Below are positions 40,640 to 53,488 of a stretch of DNA of 64,000 bases, piece after piece (within the stretch, counting starts at the first letter, position 1; every line of letters begins with the position of its first letter). Source of the DNA: Onthophagus taurus (lineage: Eukaryota > Arthropoda > Insecta > Coleoptera > Scarabaeidae); contig NC_091967.1 in the NCBI RefSeq assembly GCF_036711975.1, positions 4,960,001 through 5,024,000 on the forward strand. Direction: 5' to 3'. Below the pieces are notes generated by a model that was not told the DNA's origin, did no database searches, and was given only the letters and a program-made list of their open reading frames with translations. The position numbers and the translations under genes are program-made.

Positions 40640-43600
40640 TTATTGGCGAATCCCAAATCCTAAACGATCCGGATGAGATCGATTCGCTCGATATCTAACT
40701 CCCTCACAACTTGTGTCAGATGAAGAACACAGTTGACACCGACAGCTCGCAGCTTCTAAATACTCGTATCTTGCCGTTGATGGTAAAGCATCTTCATCGC
40801 AATCTCTTAAAAACGCAACCGATTTAGTTCTTGCGTAGTGCACACAAACTGGATGTGATGATTTTTTAAAAGGAAAACGATAATCTGAAATCTAAAAGAA
40901 ATGTTTTTAACCTTTCAACACTAGTCTAAAGAGTTAGGTTTAGAGAGAATTACCTCTAAATTTAGAACTAGAAACATTCGGGTTTAAACCCAAATGTTTC
41001 TAGTTCTAGGTCTAGTATTAGTTCTAGTGCAAGTATTAATTCTAGTTTTAATGCTATTGTTAGATCTAGTTTTAGTTGTTTCGCAAATATCTGACTTTCC
41101 AGGAAGGTTAAATCTAATAATTATTAATCAAAAAATTGTTTTAAATCCTTGTAAAAACAATGAATATTAAATAAGAAAGTTGGGAGTCTTCGACTTTTTT
41201 TCCTTTCGCGGTTATAATCTAAAGTTGTGGAGGATGAGGTTTGCATAAATGAGAAAACAATTTGATGCACCGTTACCTGGAGACGTGTCCTCTTTCCGGA
41301 AAAGTTTTATTTTCGTGGAAAATTGGGACATAAATTAAAAATTGTATTTTAGAAAATTGCCGTTAATTGCAATTTTAAAAAAATCTGTTTACAACGCGAA
41401 AACAAACAGTAATGAAACGAAATCAAAACAGACCGAAAGCGGAACGGTGCTTTTATAATTAAATAAGAAAAAAAATTTAATTTGTGGTTTTAAAATTGTC
41501 TCTGGAGGGAATTACCTTTTATCGTTTATTTGTCTTTTTACCATATTACGAGCTAAAGCTTATTCACTGTTTGAACTTTGCGGAAGATAATTTTAATTAA
41601 TTCTTTCCGATTTATGAAAGCTAACTGAAATAATTTAATTTTAAAAAAAATTTTCTACATTAAACAGTTCTCTATAGAACACTTTTTAGAATCCTCTCCT
41701 TTTTCCACGTTCGCCTAATTAATTAGTTAAAGTAATTATCTACTCATCTAATTCAAACTTATCTTTCCCTTAAATCCACCCCCCCTATTTAACACTTTAT
41801 TCATTTCATTCAATTTTGCGTTTTGACCCGATTCCCGAAGAAAGCTTTCGTCCCGGATTAAAATGGAAACTTTACACATCTAAACCCGCACAAGATCGCT
41901 TTTACAATTATCGCAAAACCTGTATTAAACCTCCACAAAACTCTACGAGATCGATTAAAATCCGCATTAAGTCTGTACCTATCCTGTATCCTTCTATCTT
42001 TGAGGTATTTACTTTTAATTTATACTTGTCGATTAATTAAGAAAGGAATTTTGAATGTTAAGAAAAAAATTTTAAATGAATTTTCTTACATTAAATACTA
42101 ATTAAGTTTGTAATAAAATCCTTAAAGATTAATATCTTTGTGTGTGACATCTATGATTGCGGTTGAAATCAAAAAATCGTAGGCTTCAAATTTGAATTTG
42201 TGAAGATATGATCTTTCTCTTCAATTTGCTATTGAATGCTTTTTATCACATATTGATATACCAATTAGTTCATGAGATATGATTTATTAAAAATTGACAT
42301 CTCACAATACAACATCTACAATTGTGGTTAAATTAAAAAAATCATATGTCCGAAATTTGAAGTTTCGAAGAAATGATTTTTGTTACATAAAATAGCAATT
42401 AAATTTGCTATAAAATCCTTATTATCTCACGTCGATATCTCAATTAGTTCCTGAGATATAATTTGTTAAAGATTAATATCTTTGTGTGTGACATCTATGA
42501 TTGCGTTTGAAATCAAAAAATCGTAAGTTTGAAATTTGAATTTGTGAAGATATGGTGTTGAGCACATTAATTGCAAATTAAATTTGCTATTGAATGCTTT
42601 TTATCACATGCTGATATCTCAATTAGTTTCTGAGATATGATGCATTAAAGATTGACATCTCTCAATACAACATCTACGATTGTGATCACATTAATAAAAT
42701 CAAATCTCCGAAATTTGATGTTTTGAAGAAATGATTTTTGTTACATAAAATAGCAATTAAATTTGCTATAAAATCCTTATTATCTCACGTCGATATCTCA
42801 ATTAGTTCCTGAGATATAATTTATTAAAGATTAATATCTTTGTGTGTGACATCTATGATTGCGTTTGAAATCAAAAAATCGTAGGTTTGAAATTTGAATT
42901 TGTGAAGATATGGTCTTGGGCACACTAATTGCAAATTAAATTTGCTATTGAATGCTTTTTATCACATGCTGATATCCCAATTAGTTCCTGAGATTTGATT
43001 CATTAAAAATTGACATCTCTCAACACAACATCTACGATTGTGGTTAAATTAAAAAAATCATATCTCCGAAATTTGAAGTTTTGAAGAAATGATTTTTGTT
43101 ACATAAAATAGCAATTAAATTTGCTATAAAATCCTTATTATGTCATGTCGATATCTCAATTAGTTCCTGAGATATAATTTATTAAAGATTAACATCTTTG
43201 TGTGTGACATCTATGATTGCGTTTGAAATTAAAAAATCGTAAGTTTGAAATTTGAATTTGTGAAAATATGGTTTTGAGCACATTAATTGCAAATTAAATT
43301 TGCTATTGAACGCTTTTTATCACATGCTGATATCTCAATTAGTTCCTGAGATATGATTCATTAAAAATTGACATCTTTTAATACAACATCTACGATTGTG
43401 ATTAAATTAAAAAAATCATATCTTCGAAATTTGAAGTTTTGAAGAAATGACTTTTGTTACATAAAATAGCAATTAAATTTGCTATAAAATCCTTATTATC
43501 TTACGCAGATATCTCAATTAGTTCCTGAGATATAATTTATTAAAGATTAATATCTTTGTGTGTGACATCTATGATTGCGTTTGAAATAAAAAAATCGTAG

Positions 43601-46600
43601 GTTTAAAATTTGAATTTGTGAAGATATGGTGTTGAGCACATTAATTGCAAATTAAATTTGCTATTGAATGCTTTTTATCACATGCTGATATCTCAATTAG
43701 TTTCTGAGATATGATGCATTAAAAATTGACATCTCTCAATATAACATCTACGATTGTGATTACATTAAAAAAATCATATCTCCGAAATTTGATGTTTTGA
43801 AGAAATGATTTTTGTTACATAAAATAGCAATTAAACTTGCTATAAACTCCTTATTATCTCACGTAGATATCTCAATTAGTTCCTGAGATATAATTTATTA
43901 AAAATTAATATCTCTGTGTGTGACATCTATGCTAGCGTTTGAAATCAAAAAATCGTAGGTTTGAAATTTGAATTTGTGAGAATATGGTTTTGAGCACATT
44001 AATTGCAAATTAAATTTGCTATTGAACGCTTTTTATCACATGCTGATATCTCAATTAGTTCCTGAGATATGATTCATTAAAAATTGACATCTTTTAATAC
44101 AACATCTACGATTGTGGTTAAATTAAAAAAAATCATATCTCCGAAATTGGAAGTTTTGAAGAAATGATTTTTGTTACATAAAATAGCAATTAAATTTGCT
44201 ATAAAATTCTTATTATCTCACGTCGATATCTCAATTAGTTCCTGAGATATAATTTATTAAAGATTAATATCTTTGTGTGTGACATCTATGATTGTGTTTG
44301 AAATCAAAAAATCGTAGGTTTGAAATTTGAATTTGTGAAAATATGGTTTTGAGTACATTAATTGCAAATTAAATTTGCTATTGAATGCTTTTTATCACAT
44401 GCTGATATCTCAATTAGTTCCTGAGATATGATTCATTAAAAATTGACATCTTTTAATACAACATCTACGATTGTGGTTAAATTAAAAAAATCATATCTCC
44501 GAAATTTGAAGTTTTGAAGAAATGATTTTTGTTACATAAAATAGCAATTAAATTTGCTATAAAATCCTTATTATCTCACGTCGATATCTCAATTAGTTCC
44601 TGAGATATAATTTGTTAAAGATTAATATCTTTGTGTGTGACATCTATGATTGCGTTTGAAATCAAAAAATCGTAGGCTTCAAATTTGAATTTGTGAAGAT
44701 ATGATTTCGAGCATATTAATTGCAAATTTAATTTGCTATTGAATGCTTTTTATCACATTTTGATATCTCAATTAGTTCATGGGATATGATTTATTAAAAA
44801 TTGACATCTCACAATACAACATCTACGATTGTGGTTAAATTAAAAAAATCATATCTCCGAAATTTGAAGTTTTGAAGAAATGATTTTTGTTACATAAAAT
44901 AGCAATTAAATTTGCTATAAAATCCTTATTATCTCACGTCAATATCTCAATTAGTTCCTGAGATATAATTTATTAAAAATTAATATCTCTGTGTGTGACA
45001 TCTATGATTGCGTTTGAAATTAAAAAATCGTAAGTTTGAAATTTGAATTTGTGAAGATATGGTGTTGAGCACATTAATTGCAAATTAAATTTGCTATTGA
45101 ATGCTTTTTATCACATGCTGATATCTCAATTAGTTTCTGAGATATGATGCATTAAAAATTGACATCTCTCAATACAACATCTACGATTGTGATTACATTA
45201 AAAAAATCATATCTCCGAAATTTGATGTTTTGAAGAAATGATTTTTGTTACATAAAATAGCAATTAAATTTGCTATAAAATCCTTAATATCTCACGCCGA
45301 TATCTCAATTAGTTCCTGAGATATAATTTATTAAAGATTAATATCTTTGTGTGTGACATCTATGATTGCGTTTGAAATCAAAAAATCGTAGGTTTGAAAT
45401 TTCAATTTGTGAAGAGATGGTGTTGAGCACATTAATTGCAAATTAAATTTGCTATTGAATGCTTTTTATCACATGCTGATATCTCAATTAGTTCCTGAGA
45501 TAAGATTCATTAAAAATTGACATCTTTTAACACAAAATCTACGATTGTGATTAAATTAAAAAAATCATATCTCCGAAATTTGAAGTTTTGAAGAAATGAT
45601 TTTTGTTACATAAAATAGCAATTAAATTAGCTATAAAATCCTTATTATGTCACGTCGATATCTCAAATAGTTCCTGAGATATAATTTATTAAAGATTAAT
45701 ATTTTTGTGTGTGACATCTATGACTGCGTTAGAAATCAAAAAAATCATAGGTTTGAAATTTGAATTTGTGAAGATATGGTGTTGAGCACATTAATTGCAA
45801 ATTAAATTTGCTATTGAATGCTTTTTATCACATGCTGATATCTCAATTAGTTTCTGAGATATGATGCATTAAAAATTGACATCTCTCAATACAACATCTA
45901 CGATTGTGATTAAATTAAAAAAATCATATCTCCTAAATTTGATGTTTTGGAGAAATGACTTTTGTTACATAAAATAGTAATTAAATTTGCTATAAAATCC
46001 TTATTATCTCACGCCGATATCTCAATTAGTTCCTGAGATATAATTTATTAAAGATTAATATCTTTGTGTGTGACATCTATGATTGCGTTTGAAATCAAAA
46101 AATCGTAGGCTTCAAATTTAAATTTGTGAAGATATGATATTAATTGCAAATTAAATTTGCTATTGAATGCTTTTTACATCATGACGATATCTCAATTAGT
46201 TCCTGAGATATAATTTATTAAAAATTGACGTTTTACAGCACAATGCAATTTTGCAAGATTTCCAAAAATTGTGATGAAGAATCATGATGATACACTTTAT
46301 TTAAGAGTAAATAACAAACGTAGAAAATAAATCTCGGTTTATAAGATTTAATATATAGCTTTCTATGGACTATACAATTAAAGAATATACACCGATAGTC
46401 GTAACACGTTCTCATAAAAGTGTCGAATATTAAAAGAGATTTAAACGTACAGCACGAATCGTTGCTTCACTTTATTGGTTATACACTAAAAAGTGAAATA
46501 AAAAAATTGTTTCGCATTCCCACTTTATTATTTTAAATTAAATTTGTTATGTTAAGAATAAATTTATTCTTTCAAAAATGTATTTTTTATTTTATGCTGA

Positions 46601-47121
46601 TTACATTTTTAAATTATTTTTCATTTTTGGAGATATCGATCAAATGTTGTGTTTGAATTGCCATATTTGAATAATGACGAGATTAAAAGACAAATATTAA
46701 ATTAGGTCAATTTATCTCCAAAATTGATAGAGTACGATTGGTTTATTTTAACCCATTAAACGATTTATCAAATAACCCAAACTCTTTTTATAAATATATT
46801 AAATTAAAGATTTCTTTTTTAAACGTTTCATTTTTTAAAGTTAAACTTAAAAATTCTTAAATAACTTTGTCTCTGTCTCATTAAAAAGTATATTTAACTA
46901 CTTACTTCGTTAGAATCGCACCTTCCCCAACACGCCCAAACTCTTAGAGTGTCCCTGCATTGCCTTCCATTAACATCCATTTGACTAACTTTGTAAGTAT
47001 ACGATCTCCTGTGACACTGTAACGTGTCCACTGGGTCCATACTTTCCAAATCGGCATCAATAACGCTAAGTTCTTGCGCGGCGATGCAAGTGAAAGAAAG
47101 TAATAATACCCAAAGAACCAT
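40640..47121 (-). CDS. GPB5: Glycoprotein hormone beta 5 (thyrostimulin beta)
   Basis: Beta-type cystine-knot partner of GPA2. Coding exons 46906-47121 and 40640-40891 with a 6.0-kb phase-0 intron give 155 residues. The start is the ATG at 47121 (the frame upstream opens only with TTG). A probable non-coding exon upstream has its donor at 47202, and the acceptor lies just before the ATG exon. Signal peptide VLWVLLLSFTCIAA. The Cys pattern is LQCHRRSYTYKV, GRQCRDTLRVWACWGRCDS in exon 2 and SSHPVCVHY, LRDCDED, AASCRCQLC, SSDTSCEGVRYR in exon 3, all typical of GPB5. The intron contains a 4.1-kb satellite and a CTAG hairpin element. Expression is likely to depend on correct splicing across that array. 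Confidence 0.95.
40930..41090. repeat. CTAG-rich hairpin MITE in the GPB5 intron
   Basis: 'TAGAACTAGAAACATTCGGG' is followed at once by 'CCCAAATGTTTCTAGTTC' and 'TAGGTCTAGTATTAGTTC'. The two arms are directly back to back, so the unit could form a tight hairpin. Confidence 0.6.
41100..42105. other. GPB5 intron, unique part
   Basis: AT-rich intron sequence. A 74-codon open frame at 41816-42040 has no recognisable similarity and is on the opposite strand to GPB5; see the rejected items. Confidence 0.4.
42106..46230. repeat. Satellite array A: 358-bp higher-order unit, about 11.5 copies
   Basis: The marker 'TTTGTGTGTGACATCTATGA' recurs at about 42481, 42839, 43197, 43555, 43913, 44272, 44630, 44988, 45346, 45704 and 46063, that is every 358-359 bp. 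Each unit is two diverged half-units of about 179 bp: one with 'GACATCTATGATTGCGTTTG', the other with 'CAACATCTACGATTGTG'. Both halves end in the near-palindrome 'ATCTCAATTAGTTCCTGAGA'. The array is free of genes and lies within the large GPB5 intron. Confidence 0.92.
46240..46900. other. GPB5 intron, remainder after the satellite
   Basis: AT-rich, no coding frames or repeats recognised. It ends at the GPB5 exon 2 donor (46900-46905). Confidence 0.4.
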
Positions 47122-47129
47122 TTTTCTTT

Positions 47130-48115
47130 TCAAACCTTTAAAAATGATTTATTTACCCAACAAATTTAAACATTAATCATTTTAATAAAGTTAAAGTTAG
47201 TTACCTTTGGGAATATTTTTTTAAATTTTCTTCTGGTTTGATTTCTTTGTAGCTTCTTGTATGTTCTTTTTTTTGTTGGTTTTGCTTTCTTTTTTTTTCA
47301 GTATGTTGTACGTTCTCGATGGGTGTTAAGATCTTTGGCAAAACTCGCGCGTTTCCATCGCGATTATACGGTGAGTGAAGAGACGCGCAAGCGCCGCGAT
47401 GCCAACAGGTGGAGTCACATAAAGTTTTTTTGCATTTCGAATACATTTACCCTACCTGTTGGTAGCACATTTCACGGAATTAATTCAGGTCGTGGGGGTG
47501 TAAATCCATTGCGTGTTGCTGATGATTCCGAGATTTTTGGTGATTAATATTAGTTAGAATTCCTTGAGCTGAAAAATTTTCTGTAATTACCATGCAGGTA
47601 ATTGTACTGCATCCAACAGAGAATTCAAAATTGATATACACACGGTTTTCCAATTTTAACGAGGTAAACAAACACAATCGAAGTGATGAAACTACAATTT
47701 CAAAACTCTAACGAAAATAGAAACATTTCCTTTAATTGGATTCTTAATTAGAACAGTTTGTCACTTGTTGAAATTATACACAAACTTTAACTAAAAAATT
47801 TATTTGAACAGTTTCACATTTTTTCTAAAAACTTTTTATATCAAGTTATTAAAGTCATAACAGCTGCGTACAATTCAATTTATCTTGGTGCAAACGTACA
47901 GGAAATTCCATCCAGTAAAGCTGCACTTTAGGGTAATTGAAAAATATTGGATGCTACAAAAATGTACGAGTGTAACTTTTAACTTTTACCGCGGCGGTTA
48001 CAAGTTGATTTTCTTTATTTGTTGTGTTTGTTTTTGTTTGTTGTTAGATCGAAACCAATGTAATGCCAACACGGTTTATCGGGGATGTAAGCTATACCCT
48101 TCCGGGTAAAGAGAA
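47130..48115. other. GPB5 upstream region
   Basis: Contains the likely non-coding GPB5 exon just above the donor at 47202 and its promoter, which I cannot place. The patch 47320-47420 has higher GC. Short open frames here show no similarity. Confidence 0.4.
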
Positions 48116-48119
48116 TTCC

Positions 48120-51100
48120 GAAAGCTTTTATCGATCGACTCAAAAAGTATAGGTATCAGTAAGACCTAACAAACAGAGTTAGATTTAAAAAATCATAATG
48201 GAATATAAGAAATTATTTATGGCACATTAACTCTTCATCAAATTTGCTTCAAAATGTTCTTAATTTCGTGATGATATCTTAATTCGTTCTTGAGATATGA
48301 GCTTTTAAAATTAACATTTTATACTTCTAACAAGCAAATATGCAGAGTTGAATTTAAAAATGTCACAACAACGATGTTTATGGAAAATAAGAAATAATTT
48401 ATGGCACATTAAATCTTCATCAAATTTGCTTCAAAATGTTCTTTATTTCATGATGATATCTCAATTCGTTCTTGAGATACGATTTTTTAAAATTAACATT
48501 TTATACTTATAACATAACAATCAAATATACAGAGTTGGATTTAAAATGTCATAACAACGATGTTTATGGAAAATAAGAAATTATTTATGGCACATTAAAT
48601 CTTCATCAAATTTGCTTCAAAATGTTCTTTATTTCATGATGGTATCTCAATTCGTTCTTGAGATATGAGCTTTTAAAATTAACATTTTATACTTATAACA
48701 ATCAAATATGCACAGTTGGATTTAAAATGTCATAACAACGATGTTTATGGAAAATAAGAAATTATTTATGGCACATTAAATCTTCATCAAATCAGCTTCA
48801 AAATGTTCTTTATTTCACAATAATATCTCAAATCGTTCTTGAGATACGATTTTTTAAAATAAATATTTTATACTTATAACAATCGAATGTGCAGAGTTGG
48901 ATTTAAAAATGTTAAAACAACGATGTTTATGGAAAATAAGAAATTATTTATGGCACATTAAATCTTCACCAAATTTGCTTCAAAATGTTTTTAATTTCAT
49001 GATGATATCTCAATTCGTTCTTGAGATACGATTTTTTAAAATTAACATTTTATGCTTATAACAATCAAATATGCACAGTTGGATTTAAAATGTCATAACA
49101 ACGATGTTTATGGAAAATAAGAAATTATTTATGGCACATTAAATCTTCATCAAATTTGCTTCAAAATGTTCTTTATTTTATGATGATATCTCAATTCGTT
49201 CTTGAGATATGAGCTTTTAAAATTAACATTTTATACTTATAACAATCAAATATGCAGAGTTGGATTTAAAATGTCATAACAACGATATTTATGGAAAATA
49301 AGAAATTATTTATGGCACATTAAATCTTCATCAAATTTGCTTCAAAATGTTCTTTATTTCATGATGGTATCTCAATTCGTTCTTGAGATATGAGCTTTTA
49401 AAATTAACATTTTATACTTATAACAATCAAATATGCACAGTTGGATTTAAAATGTCATAACAACGATGTTTATGGAAAATAAGAAATTATTTATGGCACA
49501 TTAAATCTTCATCAAATCAGCTTCAAAATGTTCTTTATTTCACGATAATATCTCAAATCGTTCTTGAGATACGATTTTTTAAAATAAATATTTTATACTT
49601 ATAACAATCGAATGTGCAGAGTTGGATTTAAAAATGTTAAAACAACGATGTTTATGGAAAATAAGAAATTATTTATGGCACATTAAATCTTCACCAAATT
49701 TGCTTCAAAATGTTTTTAATTTCATGATGATATCTCAATTCGTTCTTGAGATACGATTTTTTAAAATTAACATTTTATGCTTATAACAATCAAATATGCA
49801 GAGTAGGATTTAAAAAAGTCATAACAACGATGTTTATGGAAAATAAGAAATTATTTATGGCACATTAAGTCTTCATCAAATTTGCTTCAAAATGTTCTTT
49901 ATTTCATGATGATATCTCAAATCGTTCTTGAGATACGATTTTTTAAAATTAATATTTTATACTTATAACAATCGAATGTGCAGAGTTGGATTTAAAAATG
50001 TTATAACAACGATGTTTATGGAAAATAAGAAATTATTTATGGCACATTAAATCTTCATCAAATTTGCTTCAAAATGTTTTTAATTTCATGATGATATCTC
50101 AATTCGTTCTTGAGATACGATTTTTTAAAATTAACATTTTATGCTTATAACAATCAAATATGCAGAGTAGGATTTAAAAAAGTCATAACAACGATGTTTA
50201 TGGAAAATAAGAAATTATTTATGGCACATTAAGTCTTCATCAAATTTGCTTCAAAATGTTCTTTATTTCATGATGATATCTCAAATCGTTCTTGAGATAC
50301 GATTTTTTAAAATTAATATTTTATACTTATAACAATCGAATGTGCAGAGTTGGATTTAAAAATGTTATAACAACGATGTTTATGGAAAATAAGAAATTAT
50401 TTATGGCACATTAAATCTTCATCAAATTTGCTTCAAAATGTTTTTAATTTCATGATGATATCTCAATTCGTTCTTGAGATACGATTTTTTAAAATTAACA
50501 TTTTATGCTTATAACAATCAAATATGCAGAGTAGGATTTAAAAAAGTCATAACAACGATGTTTATGGAAAATTAGAAATTATTTATGGCACATTAAGTCT
50601 TCATCAAATTTGCTTCAAAATGTTCTTTATTTCATGATGATATCTCAAATCGTTCTTGAGATACGATTTTTTAAAATTAATATTTTATACTTATAACAAT
50701 CGAATGTGCAGAGTTGGATTTAAAAATGTTATAACAACGATGTTTATGGAAAATAAGAAATTATTTATGGCACATTAAATCTTCATCAAATTTGCTTCAA
50801 AATGTTCTTTATTTCATGATGGTATCTCAATTCGTTCTTGAGATATGAGCTTTTAAAATTAACATTTTATACTTATAACAATCAAATATGCACAGTTGGA
50901 TTTAAAATGTCATAACAACGATGTTTATGGAAAATAAGAAATTATTTATGGCACATTAAATCTTCATCAAATCAGCTTTAAAATGTTCTTTATTTCACGA
51001 TAATATCTCAAATCGTTCTTGAGATACGATTTTTTAAATTAAATATTTTATACTTATAACAATCGAATGTGCAGAGTTGGATTTAAAAATGTTAAAACAA

Positions 51101-51590
51101 CGATGTTTATGGAAAATAAGAAATTATTTATGGCACATTAAATCTTCACCAAATTTGCTTCAAAATGTTCTTTATTTCATGATGATATCTCAATTCGTTC
51201 TTGAGATACGATTTTTTAAAATTAACCTTTTATGCTTATAACAATCAAATATGCAGAGTTGGATTTAAAATGTCTAACAACGATGTTTATGGCAAATAAG
51301 AAATTATTTATGGCACATTAAATCTTCACCAAATTTGCTTCAAAATGTTCTTTATTTCATGATGATATCTCAATTCGTTCTTGAGATACGATTTTTTAAA
51401 ATTAACATTTTATATTTATAACAATCAAATATGCAGAGTTGAATTAAAAAAATCATAACAACGATGTTTATGGAAAATAAGAAATAATTTATGGCACATT
51501 AAATCTCCATCAAATTTGCTTTAACCTGCTTTTCATTTCATAACAATACCTCAATTAGTTTTTGAGATACGTGAGGATTAATGTATAAGG
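48120..51590. repeat. Satellite array B: about 181-bp monomer, about 19 copies
   Basis: Each monomer has 'CAACGATGTTTATGGAAAAT', 'TTTATGGCACATTAAATC', 'TTTGCTTCAAAATGTTC' and 'ATCTCAATTCGTTCTTGAGA'. Successive units are 179-183 bp. In the middle (about 49800-50750) an alternating two-monomer pattern repeats every 361-362 bp almost without change, a local higher-order structure. The conserved 20-base box corresponds to 'ATCTCAATTAGTTCCTGAGA' of array A. A single related unit is near 38610-38700. Confidence 0.92.
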
Positions 51591-51599
51591 TTATGTAAG

Positions 51600-53130
51600 G
51601 TTGCGTACGCATGTGCAACCATAAAATACAATTTCCAATTAGTTTGTGCTTTTAATGGTTCGAACGGTCAGACTGGTAGAATATAACTTTAAATTTATAA
51701 AGCTGTAAACATGAAATAAAAAAAATTGATTTTCATTTTAGTTCGGTTCAGGAAGAGATTATTGCGTTAGTTTTATTAATAAATGCATTTAATAAAAAAA
51801 CAATTTCCTCAACTTGTAAATTAGTCTTAAAATAGGAACGTGTTATGAAAATCAAAGCTACTAATATCTTGAAGAGCGTCATATATAATAAGTAAAATTG
51901 TGTCAAAATACATTTAGCCTTATTTAAACAGCAGTTTTAGAAGAAATTGCTCACTCAGTTATAACTGATGGTGCTTTAGATTAAATTTGATGCTGTTTCC
52001 AGTGAAGATGACTAAATTCTAAATGTAGTTGACAATTCACAGAGCCTATAGAATTTAATGCCAAATAGGGACTCTTCTGGGACACAGACTGTTAGAAAGT
52101 CTTCACAGTTCTGTGACTTAATAGTGCCAAAAGATGGAGTTACAAGTAATTTATTGGTAGTCCAAAATCATTTCTGTAGTGCTTGTCCATCATACCCTGA
52201 AATATTATTACGCCCAGAAGTACCTAAATGTCATTCTGTCACTTGAAGCTCACCCACTTCTTGACCGGATACTGCAGCTTGCATAAGCACATGTTTCCAT
52301 GGAGCCAGCTTCATGTTCTACATGAAGATTTCATGTTCTACATGAAGCTGGCGAATATATCTCTCTGTAGAGGGTGTGAAATGGAAGACGAGACGATAAT
52401 CCAGGATCAAGGACCTGGATTTTCTTTCTGCCTTTTCTATATTAACGTTCATTAAAACCTTGGGTTGGCTTTCTGACCACCAGTCCTAGTCCACTTCAAT
52501 GATTGTGATTTTGATTAAATTTGCTGTTTCCAGTGTAGATGACTAAATTCTAAATTTAGTTGACAATTCACAGAGCCTATAGGATTTAATTCTCTCTTCT
52601 GGGACACAGGCCCGTTAAAAAGTCTTCGCAGTACTGTAACTTAACAGTGTCAAAAGATGGAGTCATCTTTTCTTAGTCATCTTCTAGTTTCTGTATCTTA
52701 AAAACTTGCATTACAAGTACCGGGTTATTCTTTTTTGTATAATTCAACATTTTTATAGTTATAATTAAAAATAACTTAAAAGATAACTCATATTGATTAA
52801 ATTTCTTTGTTGAAAAACTATTTGAAATAAAATTTAAGTTTATCGTATCCAATAACGATGTAAAAACATGGAGAAAATTGTTGAGAAGTTATTACATGGG
52901 ATGTTTGTGTGTAGAAATTAAAAAATAACGTCGAAATGTTTACCACATCACTCCTTGGACAGCAATTGATTTCAAATGAGAAGAAAAGTCATTGGTTTCT
53001 AAGTAAATGATTACAATAAATGTGATAATACGATTGTTTCTTTATAATAATTAATTAAGTAGTTGGAGTAAAATCTACATAGATGTCGGTGAATTTTTTA
53101 CCGATGTTTATCCGGACAATGTCAGAAGAC
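51600..53130. other. Gene-free spacer with a direct duplication
   Basis: 51985-52140 and 52508-52665 are about 90% alike ('TGCTGTTTCCAGTG', 'GTTGACAATTCACAGAGCCT', 'GTCTTC.CAGT', 'CAAAAGATGGAGT'). The copies are direct, about 525 bp apart. The origin is unknown; no coding domain was recognised. A shorter 'TTCATGTTCTACATGAAG' hairpin pair is at 52310-52350. Confidence 0.5.
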
Positions 53131-53321
53131 ACGTAAATGTCACATTGACATTCTCCGGTCAAACTCCAGTCAAAATTACACGCATATACCCAAATGTCCG
53201 TCCTTTTACATCGGCCTCTACGACCCGCATCCCGGAGACGTTGAAGCCGAAGAGGCGTTTGGTGGTGAGTCCTTTTAAAGACGCTTCCGTTGGGCGTTTC
53301 GACGCTCCGCACGGACGCTTA

Positions 53322-53334
53322 GTTGCCCGGCAAC
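53322..53334. promoter_or_regulatory. X-box-like RFX site upstream of KLHL10
   Basis: GTTGCCCGGCAAC is a near-perfect inverted repeat (GTTGCC, one base, GGCAAC) and fits the RFX X-box pattern GTNRCC-N0-3-RGYAAC. It lies 155 bp before the KLHL10 start codon in a GC-richer promoter region. Confidence 0.5.
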
Positions 53335-53488
53335 AATTCTTTTTTTCTCTAGTCAAATTATCAAATTTGACTTTTAGAATCCATCTCCTAACACCTCACC
53401 ATTACTAAATTACCCGTGAAGAAGTTGACGACAAATCCCTTAGTATTAAGTTATGTATCGGTGAACGAAACTGGCCGATCTTGGTGAG

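Noticed and set aside
41816-42040. 74-codon plus-strand frame in the GPB5 intron
   Set aside because: It opens with TTG, not ATG, shows no known domain, and lacks a convincing acceptor before it. It is probably a chance frame.
47257-47547. 96-codon frame upstream of GPB5
   Set aside because: No similarity, and it overlaps the probable GPB5 non-coding exon on the other strand.
42106-51590. CRISPR-like regular spacing of repeats
   Set aside because: The units are 180-360 bp, the whole unit is repeated, and there are no unique spacers. These are eukaryotic satellites.
53055-53410. Overlapping open frames on both strands before KLHL10
   Set aside because: This is a GC-richer promoter/5' UTR region where stops are scarce; neither frame has a domain.
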